Under the pieces are notes generated by a model. The model did no database searches. It saw nothing but the letters and a program-made list of their open reading frames with translations, and had not been told where the DNA came from. A stretch of 64,000 nt of DNA. Origin: Mesorhizobium ciceri WSM4083 (GTDB lineage Bacteria > Pseudomonadota > Alphaproteobacteria > Rhizobiales > Rhizobiaceae). The translations under genes were made by a program, and so were the position numbers. The stretch's first letter is position 1; the number at the start of each line of letters is the position of its first letter. Location of the stretch: positions 1,149,949 through 1,213,948 of the forward strand of contig NZ_KI912610.1 of assembly GCF_000519305.1 (NCBI RefSeq). Direction: 5' to 3'. Of the stretch, positions 34,676 to 43,497 are shown piece after piece.

Positions 34676-35767
34676 GTGTTGACCACCACAGACGACCTCC
34701 GGGTCAAGGAAATCCGAGAACTGAGTACGCCGGACGAGGTGATGCGGGAGATCCCGCGCACGCTGACGGCGACGCGTACCGTCAGCGCATCGCGCAACGC
34801 CACCCACGCCATCTTGAACGGTACCGACGATAGGCTGCTCGTCATCGTCGGCCCGTGTTCGATCCACGATCCGGTCGCCGCCGTCGACTATGCCAGCCGT
34901 CTGGCGGCGCTGCGCGAGAGCCTGTCGGACCGGCTGGAGATCGTGATGCGGGTCTATTTCGAGAAACCGCGCACGACGGTCGGCTGGAAAGGCCTGATCA
35001 ACGATCCCGACCTCGACGGCAGCTTCAACATCGACAAGGGGTTGCGAATGGCACGCAACGTGCTCTCCGCCGTCAACAATCTCGGCCTGCCGGCTGCGAC
35101 CGAGTTCCTCGACATGACCACGCCGCAATACATTGCCGACCTCGTCGCCTGGGGCGCGATCGGCGCGCGCACGACCGAGAGCCAGATCCATCGCGAACTC
35201 GCCTCGGGCCTCTCCTGCCCGGTCGGCTTCAAGAACGGCACCGACGGCAATCTGCGCATCGCCGCCGAGGCGGTGAAATCGGCTGCCCAGCCGCATCATT
35301 TCATGGCGGTGACCAAGGGCGGGCGCAGCGGCATCGCCACGACCACGGGCAATGAGGACTGCCACCTCATCCTGCGCGGCGGCGTTCAGCCCAACTATGA
35401 CGCGGCGAGCGTCGAAGCCGCCGCTGTGGAACTCGCCCGCATCGGCGTTGCGCCCAGGCTGATGATCGATGTCAGCCACGCCAACTCGGCCAAGAAGCCC
35501 GAGAACCAGCCCAAGGTCGCGGCAGATGTCGCCGGCCAGGTCGCGGCAGGCGACGAGCGCATCATCGGCCTGATGATCGAGAGCAACCTCGTCGCCGGCC
35601 GGCAGGACGTGGTGCCGGGTAAGCCGCTGGTCTATGGCCAGAGCATCACCGATGGCTGCATCGACTGGGCGACCACCGAGACGGTGCTGCACGGCCTTGC
35701 CGGCGCCGTCGAGTGGCGCCGCTCGGCACGCCGCGCCATGATCGACAACCGCCAGGGAGCTGCTTGA
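34676..35767 (+). CDS. aroG: 3-deoxy-7-phosphoheptulonate synthase, class I AroG type
   Basis: 363-residue type I DAHP synthase, condensing PEP and erythrose-4-phosphate at the entry to the shikimate pathway. Conserved GPCSIHDP, VYFEKPRTTVGWKGLINDPDLDGSF, PVGFKNGTDG, LMIDVSHANS and SNLVAGRQ are present. The GTG at 34676 is chosen because AGGAG is 9 bp upstream; an upstream TTG lies inside the terminator. Most rhizobia rely on class II DAHP synthases, so this E. coli-like enzyme may be a second isozyme, here controlled by attenuation. Confidence 0.93.
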   Translation: MLTTTDDLRVKEIRELSTPDEVMREIPRTLTATRTVSASRNATHAILNGTDDRLLVIVGPCSIHDPVAAVDYASRLAALRESLSDRLEIVMRVYFEKPRTTVGWKGLINDPDLDGSFNIDKGLRMARNVLSAVNNLGLPAATEFLDMTTPQYIADLVAWGAIGARTTESQIHRELASGLSCPVGFKNGTDGNLRIAAEAVKSAAQPHHFMAVTKGGRSGIATTTGNEDCHLILRGGVQPNYDAASVEAAAVELARIGVAPRLMIDVSHANSAKKPENQPKVAADVAGQVAAGDERIIGLMIESNLVAGRQDVVPGKPLVYGQSITDGCIDWATTETVLHGLAGAVEWRRSARRAMIDNRQGAA

Positions 35768-35801
35768 CAGGGCATAGGCAAGCGGGCGGCGGTGGCCGGG
35801 A

Positions 35802-36437
35802 TTACGCCGCCCTTAATCCTTCCCATGCCGTGAACACCGACACGGCAAAGAGCAGCAGTCCGGCCGCCCGGCCGGCAAAAATCGTCGCCCGCGGATTGGC
35901 GATCAGAAGGTTGCGGCTGCGGCCGGCCGTGATCGCCAGTCCGCCATAGATCGCAGCCTGGGTGGCCACGGTCAGTAGCCCCATGACCGTCGCCTGCATC
36001 CAGATCGGACCGTAGTCCGGTTTCAGGAACTGCGGGTAGACGGCAAGCACGAACAGGTATGCCTTCGGGTTGATCAGGCAGGTCACAAAACCCTGGCGAA
36101 AAGCCTTCCATGCGGAACGGCTGCCGGTGGGTCCGTCCTGGCCGACAGTGATGGAACTGCGCATCAGCGTGATGCCGATAAAGGCCATGTAGGCGGCGCC
36201 GGCAAGCAGAAGCGGCTTGAACAGGATCGGCACGAAATGCATCAGCAGGCCGACGCCGATGGCGCCGTTCAGCGTGTGCACCATGCCGCCGACCATGATG
36301 CCGCCGGTCGCGGCAAGACCCCTGTCGCGTCCGCCGGTCAGTGCATTGGCAAGCACGAAGAGCATGTCCATGCCCGGAACGGCGATGATGCCGAACAGCA
36401 GGATAAAGAAAAGCCAAAGATTTTCCGCATAGCCCAT
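35802..36437 (-). CDS. LysE/RhtB-family exporter
   Basis: 211-residue inner-membrane amino-acid exporter with about six hydrophobic segments and the family pattern PGMDMLFVLANALTGGRDRGLAATGGIMVG near the N-terminus. RhtB-type members export homoserine, threonine or similar compounds; the substrate here is unknown. Convergent with aroG and divergent from the WYL regulator, with a perfect palindrome between them. Confidence 0.88.
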   Translation of the reverse strand: MGYAENLWLFFILLFGIIAVPGMDMLFVLANALTGGRDRGLAATGGIMVGGMVHTLNGAIGVGLLMHFVPILFKPLLLAGAAYMAFIGITLMRSSITVGQDGPTGSRSAWKAFRQGFVTCLINPKAYLFVLAVYPQFLKPDYGPIWMQATVMGLLTVATQAAIYGGLAITAGRSRNLLIANPRATIFAGRAAGLLLFAVSVFTAWEGLRAA

Positions 36438-36518
36438 GTCAGTTGCCTGCCGCCTCGCTCCGCCAAACCGCAGCGGAACCTGTTGATTTTCAATTCGATA
36501 GGCGCTCCTATAGGTCAG

Positions 36519-36546
36519 CCCAACTGACAATGGTGTGTCAGTTGGG
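36519..36546. promoter_or_regulatory. Perfect palindrome between lysE-type gene and WYL regulator
   Basis: Perfect 11-bp inverted repeat CCCAACTGACA / TGTCAGTTGGG with a 6-bp spacer, 20 bp before the regulator's start codon and about 80 bp upstream of the exporter. Its position suits an operator serving both divergent genes, most likely for the regulator itself. Confidence 0.6.
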
Positions 36547-36566
36547 CGCGCAACGTGGGGTAAAAA

Positions 36567-37268
36567 ATGCGCAAGGCGTCACGCCTGTTCGAGATCATCC
36601 AGATCGTGCGGCTGGCGCGGCAGCCGGTGACGGCAGCGACGATTGCCGGGCGGCTGGAAGTGACGGTGCGCTCGATCTATCGCGACATCGCAGCGCTGCA
36701 GGCGATGCGCGTGCCTATCGAAGGGGGCCGCGGCATCGGCTACATCCTGCGCCCCGGCTTCGACCTGCCGCCGCTGATGTTCTCGATCGAGGAGATGGAG
36801 GCGATCGTCCTGTCGCTGGCGCTGCTGGAGCGCACCGGAGACAGCGAGCTCAAGCAAGCGGCCAAGCGCGTCAGCGCCAAGATCGCCGGCGCGGTGCCGC
36901 CACCCTTGCGGCAGGCATTCGACGCCAATGCGCTGCATGCCTGGGGTTTCGCCGCGCCTTCGACCGGCGCGATCGACCTGGCGCTGGTGCGCCGCGCCAT
37001 CCGCGACGAGGAGAAGCTTGACATCTCCTATCGCGACGAGATGGGCCGGGCCTCCGAGCGCCTCATCCGCCCGATCGCGCTCATCTACTACGCCGAAACC
37101 GCCAACATCGTCGCCTGGTGCGAGCTGCGCCAGGCGATCCGCAATTTCCGCAGCGACCGGATCGAGGATTGCCAGGCGACGGGGTTGCGCTTCAAGGGCG
37201 AAGGCGACCGGCTGCGGCAGGTCTGGGTCAACGGCTGGGAGACGAACGCTGCGGCCACCCTCGTCTGA
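36567..37268 (+). CDS. HTH-WYL (YafY-type) transcriptional regulator
   Basis: 233-residue regulator with an N-terminal winged HTH (ASRLFEIIQIVRLARQPVTAATIAGRLEVTVRSIYRDIAAL) and a C-terminal WYL-like ligand-binding domain (residues ~135-200: SYRDEMGRASERLIRPIALIYYAETANIVAWCELRQAIRNFR). WYL proteins sense small molecules or nucleic-acid fragments. Divergent from the LysE exporter, so probably its regulator. Confidence 0.88.
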   Translation: MRKASRLFEIIQIVRLARQPVTAATIAGRLEVTVRSIYRDIAALQAMRVPIEGGRGIGYILRPGFDLPPLMFSIEEMEAIVLSLALLERTGDSELKQAAKRVSAKIAGAVPPPLRQAFDANALHAWGFAAPSTGAIDLALVRRAIRDEEKLDISYRDEMGRASERLIRPIALIYYAETANIVAWCELRQAIRNFRSDRIEDCQATGLRFKGEGDRLRQVWVNGWETNAAATLV

Positions 37269-37280
37269 AGCGGGCTTATA

Positions 37281-38390
37281 TCACCGCACGTCCACCCAGC
37301 GCTTTTCTTCGAAGGAGCGCGCCATCGCGTGCACCGTGCGCTCGATCTCCAGCCCTTCGGCAAACTCGATGAGCCGCGCCGGCTTGCCTTCAAGCCGCGT
37401 CAGCAATTCGTGGCACTCGATGATCTTGAGATCGTTGAAGCCGAGGCCATGGCCGGGCGCCGGCACGAAGAGGTCATAGGGCTTGTGGTGCGGCGCCACC
37501 AGGATGGTGCGGTAGCCCTGCTCGGTCGGACGGTCTGATGTGAGATAGAGCTGGAATTCGTTCGATCGTTCCTGGTCGAACAGGATCGACCCTTTCGAGC
37601 CGAATATCTGGACGGCGATGCGGCCCTTGCGGCCCCAGGCCGAGCGGTTGACCAGCAGCGTGCCGGCAATGCCGTTTTCCAGATGCATCAGCACGCTGGC
37701 GATGTCGTAGGTTTCGACCGCGCGACGGCCGCCGCTGGCCTGCTTGCGGTCGGCATAGGGTTTGGCCATGTCGCAGATGACACTGGCGACGCGGCCGAAC
37801 AGGGCGGAAACGAGCGACAGCGGATGCACGGCGAAATCGTCGAGCGCGCCATAGCCCGACGCGGCTTCGTGCTTCCAGAAGAACAGCGCTTCGGGGTCGG
37901 CCATGAAGTCCTCGTCCATCTCGATGCGCAGATGGTTGACCTCGCCGATGATCCTCTCGTCGAGCAGCGCGCCGATGTGGCGGATGGCCGGGCTCTGGAT
38001 GTAGTTGTAGCCGAGCGCCGCGACCTTGCCGGACTTTTTCGCCGCCGCCGCCATCGCCTCGGCCTCGGCAAAACTCGGCGCCATCGGCTTTTCGCACCAC
38101 AGATGCTTGCCGGCTTCCAGGATGGCGATGGCCATTTCCGGATGGAACTGGTTGGGCGTGGTCAGCGAGACGATATCGACTTCGGGATCGTTGACGACGG
38201 CACGCCAGTCGCCCGACGCCTTGGCGAAACCGAACTCGCCCGCCTTGCGCCGGGCAAGCTCTTCATTGACCTCGCCGAGATGGACCAGCCGTGGCTTGGC
38301 AACGTCGGGAAAGACGGCGCTGACGGCACTCCATGCGATGGCGTGACACTTGCCCATGAAACCCGTACCGATGAGACCGACGCCGACCAT
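37281..38390 (-). CDS. Gfo/Idh/MocA-family oxidoreductase
   Basis: 369-residue NAD(P)-dependent dehydrogenase. The N-terminal motif is GLIGTGFMGKCHAIAW, the EKP motif is LWCEKPMAPSF, and the catalytic-domain segment is GALDDFAVHPLSLVSALFG. Only weakly like the IolG candidate at 32392. Divergent from the iolR-iolCDEB genes and probably controlled with them; scyllo-inositol, an inosamine or another polyol is a reasonable substrate class. It ends 13 bp from the convergent WYL gene. Confidence 0.88.
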   Translation of the reverse strand: MVGVGLIGTGFMGKCHAIAWSAVSAVFPDVAKPRLVHLGEVNEELARRKAGEFGFAKASGDWRAVVNDPEVDIVSLTTPNQFHPEMAIAILEAGKHLWCEKPMAPSFAEAEAMAAAAKKSGKVAALGYNYIQSPAIRHIGALLDERIIGEVNHLRIEMDEDFMADPEALFFWKHEAASGYGALDDFAVHPLSLVSALFGRVASVICDMAKPYADRKQASGGRRAVETYDIASVLMHLENGIAGTLLVNRSAWGRKGRIAVQIFGSKGSILFDQERSNEFQLYLTSDRPTEQGYRTILVAPHHKPYDLFVPAPGHGLGFNDLKIIECHELLTRLEGKPARLIEFAEGLEIERTVHAMARSFEEKRWVDVR

Positions 38391-38525
38391 TTTCCGTTTC
38401 TCCTCTGCTTGAAGCGCTGCGTGGATGAATTAGTCCATTTTCTCCTGGAATGGAATGTCTGCCTCATTTTTTATGGTGTTCTTGCGCAGGCTCGCTATGA
38501 TGATGCACAGAGGGATGCTTCACGC

Positions 38526-39392
38526 ATGAGCCTGGACAGAGCGACGATGGACGAACGGGTACCTCGCGATTTCGAGACGCTGCGCACCACCATCCTGGAG
38601 CGGCGCGAAAGCCTGCCGAAGCGCATCGCCCAGATCGCCGCCCATGCGCTCGACAATCCCGACGATATCGCTTTCGGCACCGCCGCCAGCATCGCCGCTT
38701 CGGCCGGCGTGCAGCCTTCAACCCTGATCCGATTTGCCCAGCAGCTTGGCTTCGATGGTTTCACCAGCCTGCAGCAGGTGTTTCGCGAACGGCTGCGCGA
38801 GCGCAACTCGTCCTATGACGAAAGGCTGCAGGCGCTGCGCGTCAAGGCCGAGGGCGGCGCCGGCCATCGGTCGATCTTCGACGGCTTCGTCGCCGCCGCC
38901 AGCACTTCGCTCAACGACATTTCGCGCACGCTGGACGACGCGCATCTGGAAGACGCGATTTCCCTGCTGGCGAAGGCGGAAACCATCTACGTGCTGGCCA
39001 AGCGCCGCTCCTATCCGGTGGCGTCCTACATCGCCTATGCGCTGGGCAAGCTGAAGATCCGCAACCAGCTGATCGAATCGGCGGCTGGGCTGAATGCGGA
39101 GATGATCGGCTTCGCGACGCCGGCGGATGCCGTCATCGCCATCTCCTTCTCGCCCTATGCGCCGGCCACGATCGAGGAAGCGCGCAGCATTTCGGAACAG
39201 GGCGTGCCGATCGTCGCCATCACCGACAGCTCGTTTTCGCCGCTCGCCCAGTTCGCCAAGGTCTGGTTCGAGGTTGCAGAGGCCGATTTCGCCGGCTTCC
39301 GCTCGCTGTCGGCGACAATGGCGCTGGCCATGGCGCTGACTGTCGGCGTCGGCGAAAAGCGACGCGACACGGGCAGGAAGCGCAAGGGCTGA
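38526..39392 (+). CDS. iolR: RpiR-family regulator of inositol catabolism (IolR-like)
   Basis: 288-residue repressor with an N-terminal RpiR HTH (IAFGTAASIAASAGVQPSTLIRFAQQLGFDGF, about residues 45-76) and a C-terminal SIS sugar-phosphate isomerase-like domain (AETIYVLAKRRSYPVASYIAYAL; AISFSPYAPATIEEA). In rhizobia the RpiR-type IolR sits at the head of iolCDEB and represses inositol genes until a pathway intermediate accumulates. ATG 38526 chosen as the family start; a much longer open frame overlaps the divergent gene. Confidence 0.9.
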   Translation: MSLDRATMDERVPRDFETLRTTILERRESLPKRIAQIAAHALDNPDDIAFGTAASIAASAGVQPSTLIRFAQQLGFDGFTSLQQVFRERLRERNSSYDERLQALRVKAEGGAGHRSIFDGFVAAASTSLNDISRTLDDAHLEDAISLLAKAETIYVLAKRRSYPVASYIAYALGKLKIRNQLIESAAGLNAEMIGFATPADAVIAISFSPYAPATIEEARSISEQGVPIVAITDSSFSPLAQFAKVWFEVAEADFAGFRSLSATMALAMALTVGVGEKRRDTGRKRKG

Positions 39393-39452
39393 TCGACCGC
39401 CGAAAAGGTACTTTTCGCCGAAGGAACGCTCATTCCATATTGACTATGGATT

Positions 39453-39466
39453 GGAATTATTATTTC
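39453..39466. promoter_or_regulatory. GGAA-N6-TTTC box upstream of iolC
   Basis: GGAATTATTATTTC in an A/T-rich stretch 68 bp before the iolC start, closely matching the boxes at 29181-29238. An adjacent inverted repeat CCATA-TTGAC-TATGG lies at 39435-39449. Candidate IolR operator. Confidence 0.5.
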
Positions 39467-39533
39467 ATATTCCCGGCGCCACGCTGCCGCTCGCGCGTGT
39501 ACCCCAACACAACAAGGCCGACGGGAGGTTCCA

Positions 39534-41468
39534 ATGAGCGAAGCCGTGGACGCTGAATACGCGCCGCTCGACGTCATCACCATCGGTCGCGCTTCCGTGG
39601 ACCTTTATGGGCAGCAGATCGGCTCGCGGCTGGAGGACATCACCTCCTTCGCCAAGTCGGTCGGCGGCTGCCCGGCCAATATCTCGGTCGGCACCGCCAG
39701 GCTCGGCCTGCGGTCGGCGCTGCTGACCCGCGTCGGCGACGAGCAGATGGGCCGCTTCATCCGCGAACAGCTGACGCGTGAAGGCGTCAATGTCGACGGG
39801 TTGAAGACCGACAAGGAACGGCTGACCGCGCTGGTGCTGCTGTCGGTCGAGGACGAAGGCGTCTCGCCGATGATCTTCTACCGCTCGGATTGCGCCGACA
39901 TGGCGCTGGCGCCGGAAGACATCGATGAGGCCTTCATCGCCTCGGCGCGCTCGATCGTCGTCACCGGCACGCATTTTTCCAGGCCCAACAGCGATGCCGC
40001 GCAGCGCAAGGCGATCCGCATCATGAAGGCCAAGGGCGGCAAGGTGGTGTTCGACATCGACTACCGGCCGAACCTGTGGGGCCTTGCCGGCCATGCCGAA
40101 GGGTTCGAGCGCTATGTGAAATCGGACCGGGTCTCGGCCCAGCTGAAGACGGTGCTGCCCGACTGCGACCTCATCGTCGGCACCGAGGAAGAGATCATGA
40201 TCGCGTCGGGCGCCGATGATTGCCTGAGCGCGCTGAAGACGATCCGCTCACTGTCGTCCGCGACCATTGTGCTCAAGCGCGGCGCAATGGGCTGCATCGC
40301 CTATGACGGACCGATCAGCGACGACCTCGAGGACGGTGTCGTCGGCAAGGGGTTTCCGATCGAGATCTACAATGTGCTGGGCGCCGGCGACGCTTTCATG
40401 TCCGGCTTCCTGCGCGGCTGGCTGGGTGGCGAAGACCATGCAACGGCGGCGACCTGGGCCAATGCCTGCGGCGCCTTCGCCGTGTCGCGGCTGCTCTGCG
40501 CGCCGGAATATCCGACCTTCGAGGAGCTGCGGTTCTTCCTCAAGCACGGCAGCGAGCATCTGGCGTTGCGCAAGGACGAGGCGATCAACCACATCCATTG
40601 GGCGACGACGCGCCGGCGCGACATCCCCTCGCTGATGGCGCTCGCCTGCGACCACCGCGTGCAGCTCGAGGATGTGGCGGCGAAGGCCGGTGCCGATCCG
40701 GCGCGGATCGAAGAATTCAAGGTGCTGGCGGTCAAGGCGGCTGCGAAGGTCGCTGCCGGCCGCGACGGCTACGGCATGCTGATCGACGAGAAACACGGCC
40801 GCAAGGCGATGTTCGAATTCGCCAGGCATTCCTTCGCCTGGCTCGGGCGGCCGGTGGAGTTGCCGGGTTCGCGGCCGCTGCGCTTCGAATTCTCGCAGGA
40901 CATCGGCTCGCAGCTTGTCGAATGGCCGGTCGACCATTGCATCAAATGCCTGTGCTTCTATCACCCCGACGATCCGGCGGCGCTGAAGGAAGAACAGCAG
41001 CAGAAGTTGCGGGCGCTGTTCGAAGGCGCGCGGAAGGTCGGCCGAGAACTTCTCATCGAGATCATTGCCGGCAAGCATGGCAAACTCGACGACACGACGA
41101 TCCCGCGCGCGTTGGAGGAACTCTATGCGCTCGGCATCAAGCCGGATTGGTGGAAGCTCGAGCCGCAGGCGTCGGTCGGTGCCTGGGCGAAGATCGAGGC
41201 CGTGATCCTGAAGCACGACCCCTGGTGCCGCGGCGTCGTGCTGCTGGGCCTGGAAGCGCCGCAGGACGAGCTGGAAGCGGCGTTCGCCGCCACCGCCAAG
41301 GCGCCCATCGTCAAGGGCTTTGCGGTCGGCCGCACCATCTTCGTCCATGCGGCCGAACAATGGCTGGCCGGCAAGATGTCGGATGACGAGGCGATCGCCG
41401 ACATGGCCCAGCGCTTCGAACAGTTGACGGATGCGTGGCTTGCCGCGCGCGGCCGCAAGGCGGCATAA
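39534..41468 (+). CDS. iolC: 5-dehydro-2-deoxygluconokinase with C-terminal DUF2090 aldolase-like domain
   Basis: 644-residue two-domain protein. Residues ~15-335 are a PfkB kinase (VGGCPANISVGTARLGL; active-site VLGAGDAFMSGFL) that phosphorylates 2-deoxy-5-keto-gluconate. Residues ~350-640 are a DUF2090 domain (LMALACDHRVQLEDV, GYGMLIDEKHGRKAM, VKGFAVGRTIF), related to class I aldolases, so the fused protein may also cleave the phosphorylated product. This bifunctional form is usual in Proteobacteria. GGGAGG precedes the ATG. Confidence 0.93.
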   Translation: MSEAVDAEYAPLDVITIGRASVDLYGQQIGSRLEDITSFAKSVGGCPANISVGTARLGLRSALLTRVGDEQMGRFIREQLTREGVNVDGLKTDKERLTALVLLSVEDEGVSPMIFYRSDCADMALAPEDIDEAFIASARSIVVTGTHFSRPNSDAAQRKAIRIMKAKGGKVVFDIDYRPNLWGLAGHAEGFERYVKSDRVSAQLKTVLPDCDLIVGTEEEIMIASGADDCLSALKTIRSLSSATIVLKRGAMGCIAYDGPISDDLEDGVVGKGFPIEIYNVLGAGDAFMSGFLRGWLGGEDHATAATWANACGAFAVSRLLCAPEYPTFEELRFFLKHGSEHLALRKDEAINHIHWATTRRRDIPSLMALACDHRVQLEDVAAKAGADPARIEEFKVLAVKAAAKVAAGRDGYGMLIDEKHGRKAMFEFARHSFAWLGRPVELPGSRPLRFEFSQDIGSQLVEWPVDHCIKCLCFYHPDDPAALKEEQQQKLRALFEGARKVGRELLIEIIAGKHGKLDDTTIPRALEELYALGIKPDWWKLEPQASVGAWAKIEAVILKHDPWCRGVVLLGLEAPQDELEAAFAATAKAPIVKGFAVGRTIFVHAAEQWLAGKMSDDEAIADMAQRFEQLTDAWLAARGRKAA

Positions 41469-41502
41469 GAAGGCGCGGAATAGGACTGCGGAGGAAAACA
41501 CC

Positions 41503-43353
41503 ATGAGCAAGACAATCCGCCTGACGATGGCGCAGGCGCTGACCCGCTTCCTGTCGCGCCAGATGACCGAGATCGACGGCAGCAAAGTTCCGATCTTCGG
41601 CGGCGTCTGGGCGATCTTCGGTCACGGCAATGTCGCCGGCATCGGCGAGGCGCTTTATCAGGTCCGCGACGAGCTGCCGACCTTCCGCGCCCACAATGAA
41701 CAGGCGATGGCGCATGCGGCGATCGCCTACGCCAAGGCCAATTTCCGCCGCCGCTTCATGGCCGCGACCTCTTCGATAGGCCCCGGCGCGCTCAACATGG
41801 TGACGGCGGCGGCGCTCGCCCATGTAAACAGGTTGCCCGTCCTGTTTTTGCCGGGCGATGTCTTCGCCAACCGCATTCCCGATCCGGTGCTGCAGCAGGC
41901 CGAGGATTTTTCCGATGGCACGGCGACGGTCAACGACTGCTTCCGTCCGGTTTCGCGCTATTTCGACCGCATCACCCGGCCGGAGCAGATCATTCCTGCG
42001 CTCAGCCGCGCCATGCAGGTGCTGACCGATCCGGCCGAATGCGGGCCGGTGACGCTGTCGCTGTGCCAGGACGTCCAGGCCGAGGCCTATGATTATCCCG
42101 AGAGTTTCTTTGCCGAGCGGGTCTGGCATCAGCGCCGGCCGCGCGCTGATCGCCATGAACTTGCCGCTGCAGTCGCCGCGCTCAAGGGTGCGAAAAAACC
42201 GTTGATTATCGCCGGCGGCGGCGTTCTCTACTCGCAGGCCTCGGACGAACTGGCGAAGTTCGCCGAAGGCGCCGGCATCCCGGTCTGCGAGACGCAAGGC
42301 GGCAAATCCTCGCTGCCGGACGACCATGCGCTCAACATGGCGGCGGTCGGCGTCACCGGCACTTCCGCCGCCAACCGGCTGGCCGAGGAAGCCGATGTCG
42401 TGCTCGCCATCGGCACGCGCCTGCAGGATTTCACCACCGGTTCGTGGGCGCTGTTCAAGAATTCGGCCAAGACCATCATCGGGCTCAACGTGCAGCCCTT
42501 CGACGCCGGCAAGCACCGCGCCCTGCCATTGGTGGCCGATGCGGCCGAGGGCCTGGCGGAACTCGGCGCGGCGCTGAAGGGCTGGAAGGCACCTTCCACC
42601 TGGACCGACAATGCGGCCACCGGCAAGAAGGCCTGGCAGGCCGAGGCGGCCAAGGTGACGGCGTCGACCAATGCCGCCTACCCGTCCGACGCGCAGGTGA
42701 TCGGCGCCGTGCAGCGCGCCATGGGCTCCGGTGTGACGCTGCTGAATGCCTCCGGCGGCCTGCCGGGCGAACTGCACAAACTCTGGCAGGCGGGCGCGCC
42801 CGGATCGTATCATGGCGAATACGGCTTCTCGACCATGGGCTACGAGATTGCCGGCGGGCTCGGCGCCAAGATGGCGAAGCCCGATCAGGAGATCGTCGTC
42901 ATGATCGGCGATGGCTCCTACCTGATGATGAATTCGGAGATCGCCACCTCGGTGATGCTCGGACTGAAACTGACCATCGTGCTGCTCGACAACCGCGGCT
43001 ATGGTTGCATCAACCGGCTGCAGATGGCGACCGGCGGCGCCAACTTCAACAATCTCCTGAAGGACTCGCGCCACGAGGTCCTGCCCGACATCGACTTTGC
43101 CGCGCATGCGGCGAGCATGGGAGCGATTGCCGAGAAAGTGCCATCGATTGCCGGGCTGGAAAACGCGCTGGCACAGGCCAGGAAGAATACGCGCACCACG
43201 GTGCTCGTCATCGACACCGACCCGCTGGTTTCCACAGATGCCGGCGGCCATTGGTGGGACGTGGCGGTGCCGGAAGTCTCAGTGCGGCCGCAGGTCAACG
43301 CAGCGCGCAAGGCGTATGACGAGAAGCGGAAGATGCAGACCGTCGGCGATTGA
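41503..43353 (+). CDS. iolD: 3D-(3,5/4)-trihydroxycyclohexane-1,2-dione hydrolase
   Basis: 616-residue thiamine-diphosphate enzyme that hydrolytically opens the cyclohexanedione ring in inositol breakdown. N-terminal Pyr domain with PIFGGVWAIFGHGNVAGIGEAL and HNEQAMAHAA; C-terminal PP domain with the ThDP motif VMIGDGSYLMMNSEIATSV...NRGYG. ATG 41503 follows GGAGGA. 34 bp after iolC. Confidence 0.95.
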   Translation: MSKTIRLTMAQALTRFLSRQMTEIDGSKVPIFGGVWAIFGHGNVAGIGEALYQVRDELPTFRAHNEQAMAHAAIAYAKANFRRRFMAATSSIGPGALNMVTAAALAHVNRLPVLFLPGDVFANRIPDPVLQQAEDFSDGTATVNDCFRPVSRYFDRITRPEQIIPALSRAMQVLTDPAECGPVTLSLCQDVQAEAYDYPESFFAERVWHQRRPRADRHELAAAVAALKGAKKPLIIAGGGVLYSQASDELAKFAEGAGIPVCETQGGKSSLPDDHALNMAAVGVTGTSAANRLAEEADVVLAIGTRLQDFTTGSWALFKNSAKTIIGLNVQPFDAGKHRALPLVADAAEGLAELGAALKGWKAPSTWTDNAATGKKAWQAEAAKVTASTNAAYPSDAQVIGAVQRAMGSGVTLLNASGGLPGELHKLWQAGAPGSYHGEYGFSTMGYEIAGGLGAKMAKPDQEIVVMIGDGSYLMMNSEIATSVMLGLKLTIVLLDNRGYGCINRLQMATGGANFNNLLKDSRHEVLPDIDFAAHAASMGAIAEKVPSIAGLENALAQARKNTRTTVLVIDTDPLVSTDAGGHWWDVAVPEVSVRPQVNAARKAYDEKRKMQTVGD

Positions 43354-43372
43354 TATAGGCGCTGCCACCCCT

Positions 43373-43474
43373 ACCTCCCCCTTGTGGGGAGGTCGGACCG
43401 AAGGTCCGGGTGGGGGTCTGGCGCCGCACCCCCACCCCGCTGCTTCGCAGCGACCCTCCCCACAGGGGGAGGGT
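43373..43474. repeat. Palindromic C-rich repeat between iolD and iolE
   Basis: Left block ACCTCCCCCTTGTGGGGAGG and right block CCCTCCCCACAGGGGGAGGG are inverted relative to each other, around an inner GGTGGGGGT...ACCCCCACC. It shares the CTCCCC/CTTGTGGGGAG core with the MITE-like elements at 24901 and 62551, but their CATATG ends are absent, so it is either a different family or an eroded copy. Lying within the iol transcript it could affect iolE expression. Confidence 0.6.
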
Positions 43475-43497
43475 GAACAAGAAACCGGAGTGACGAC

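Noticed and set aside
41311..43251. 646-codon minus-strand open frame opposite iolD
   Set aside because: Antisense shadow; iolD on the plus strand has full ThDP-enzyme motifs.
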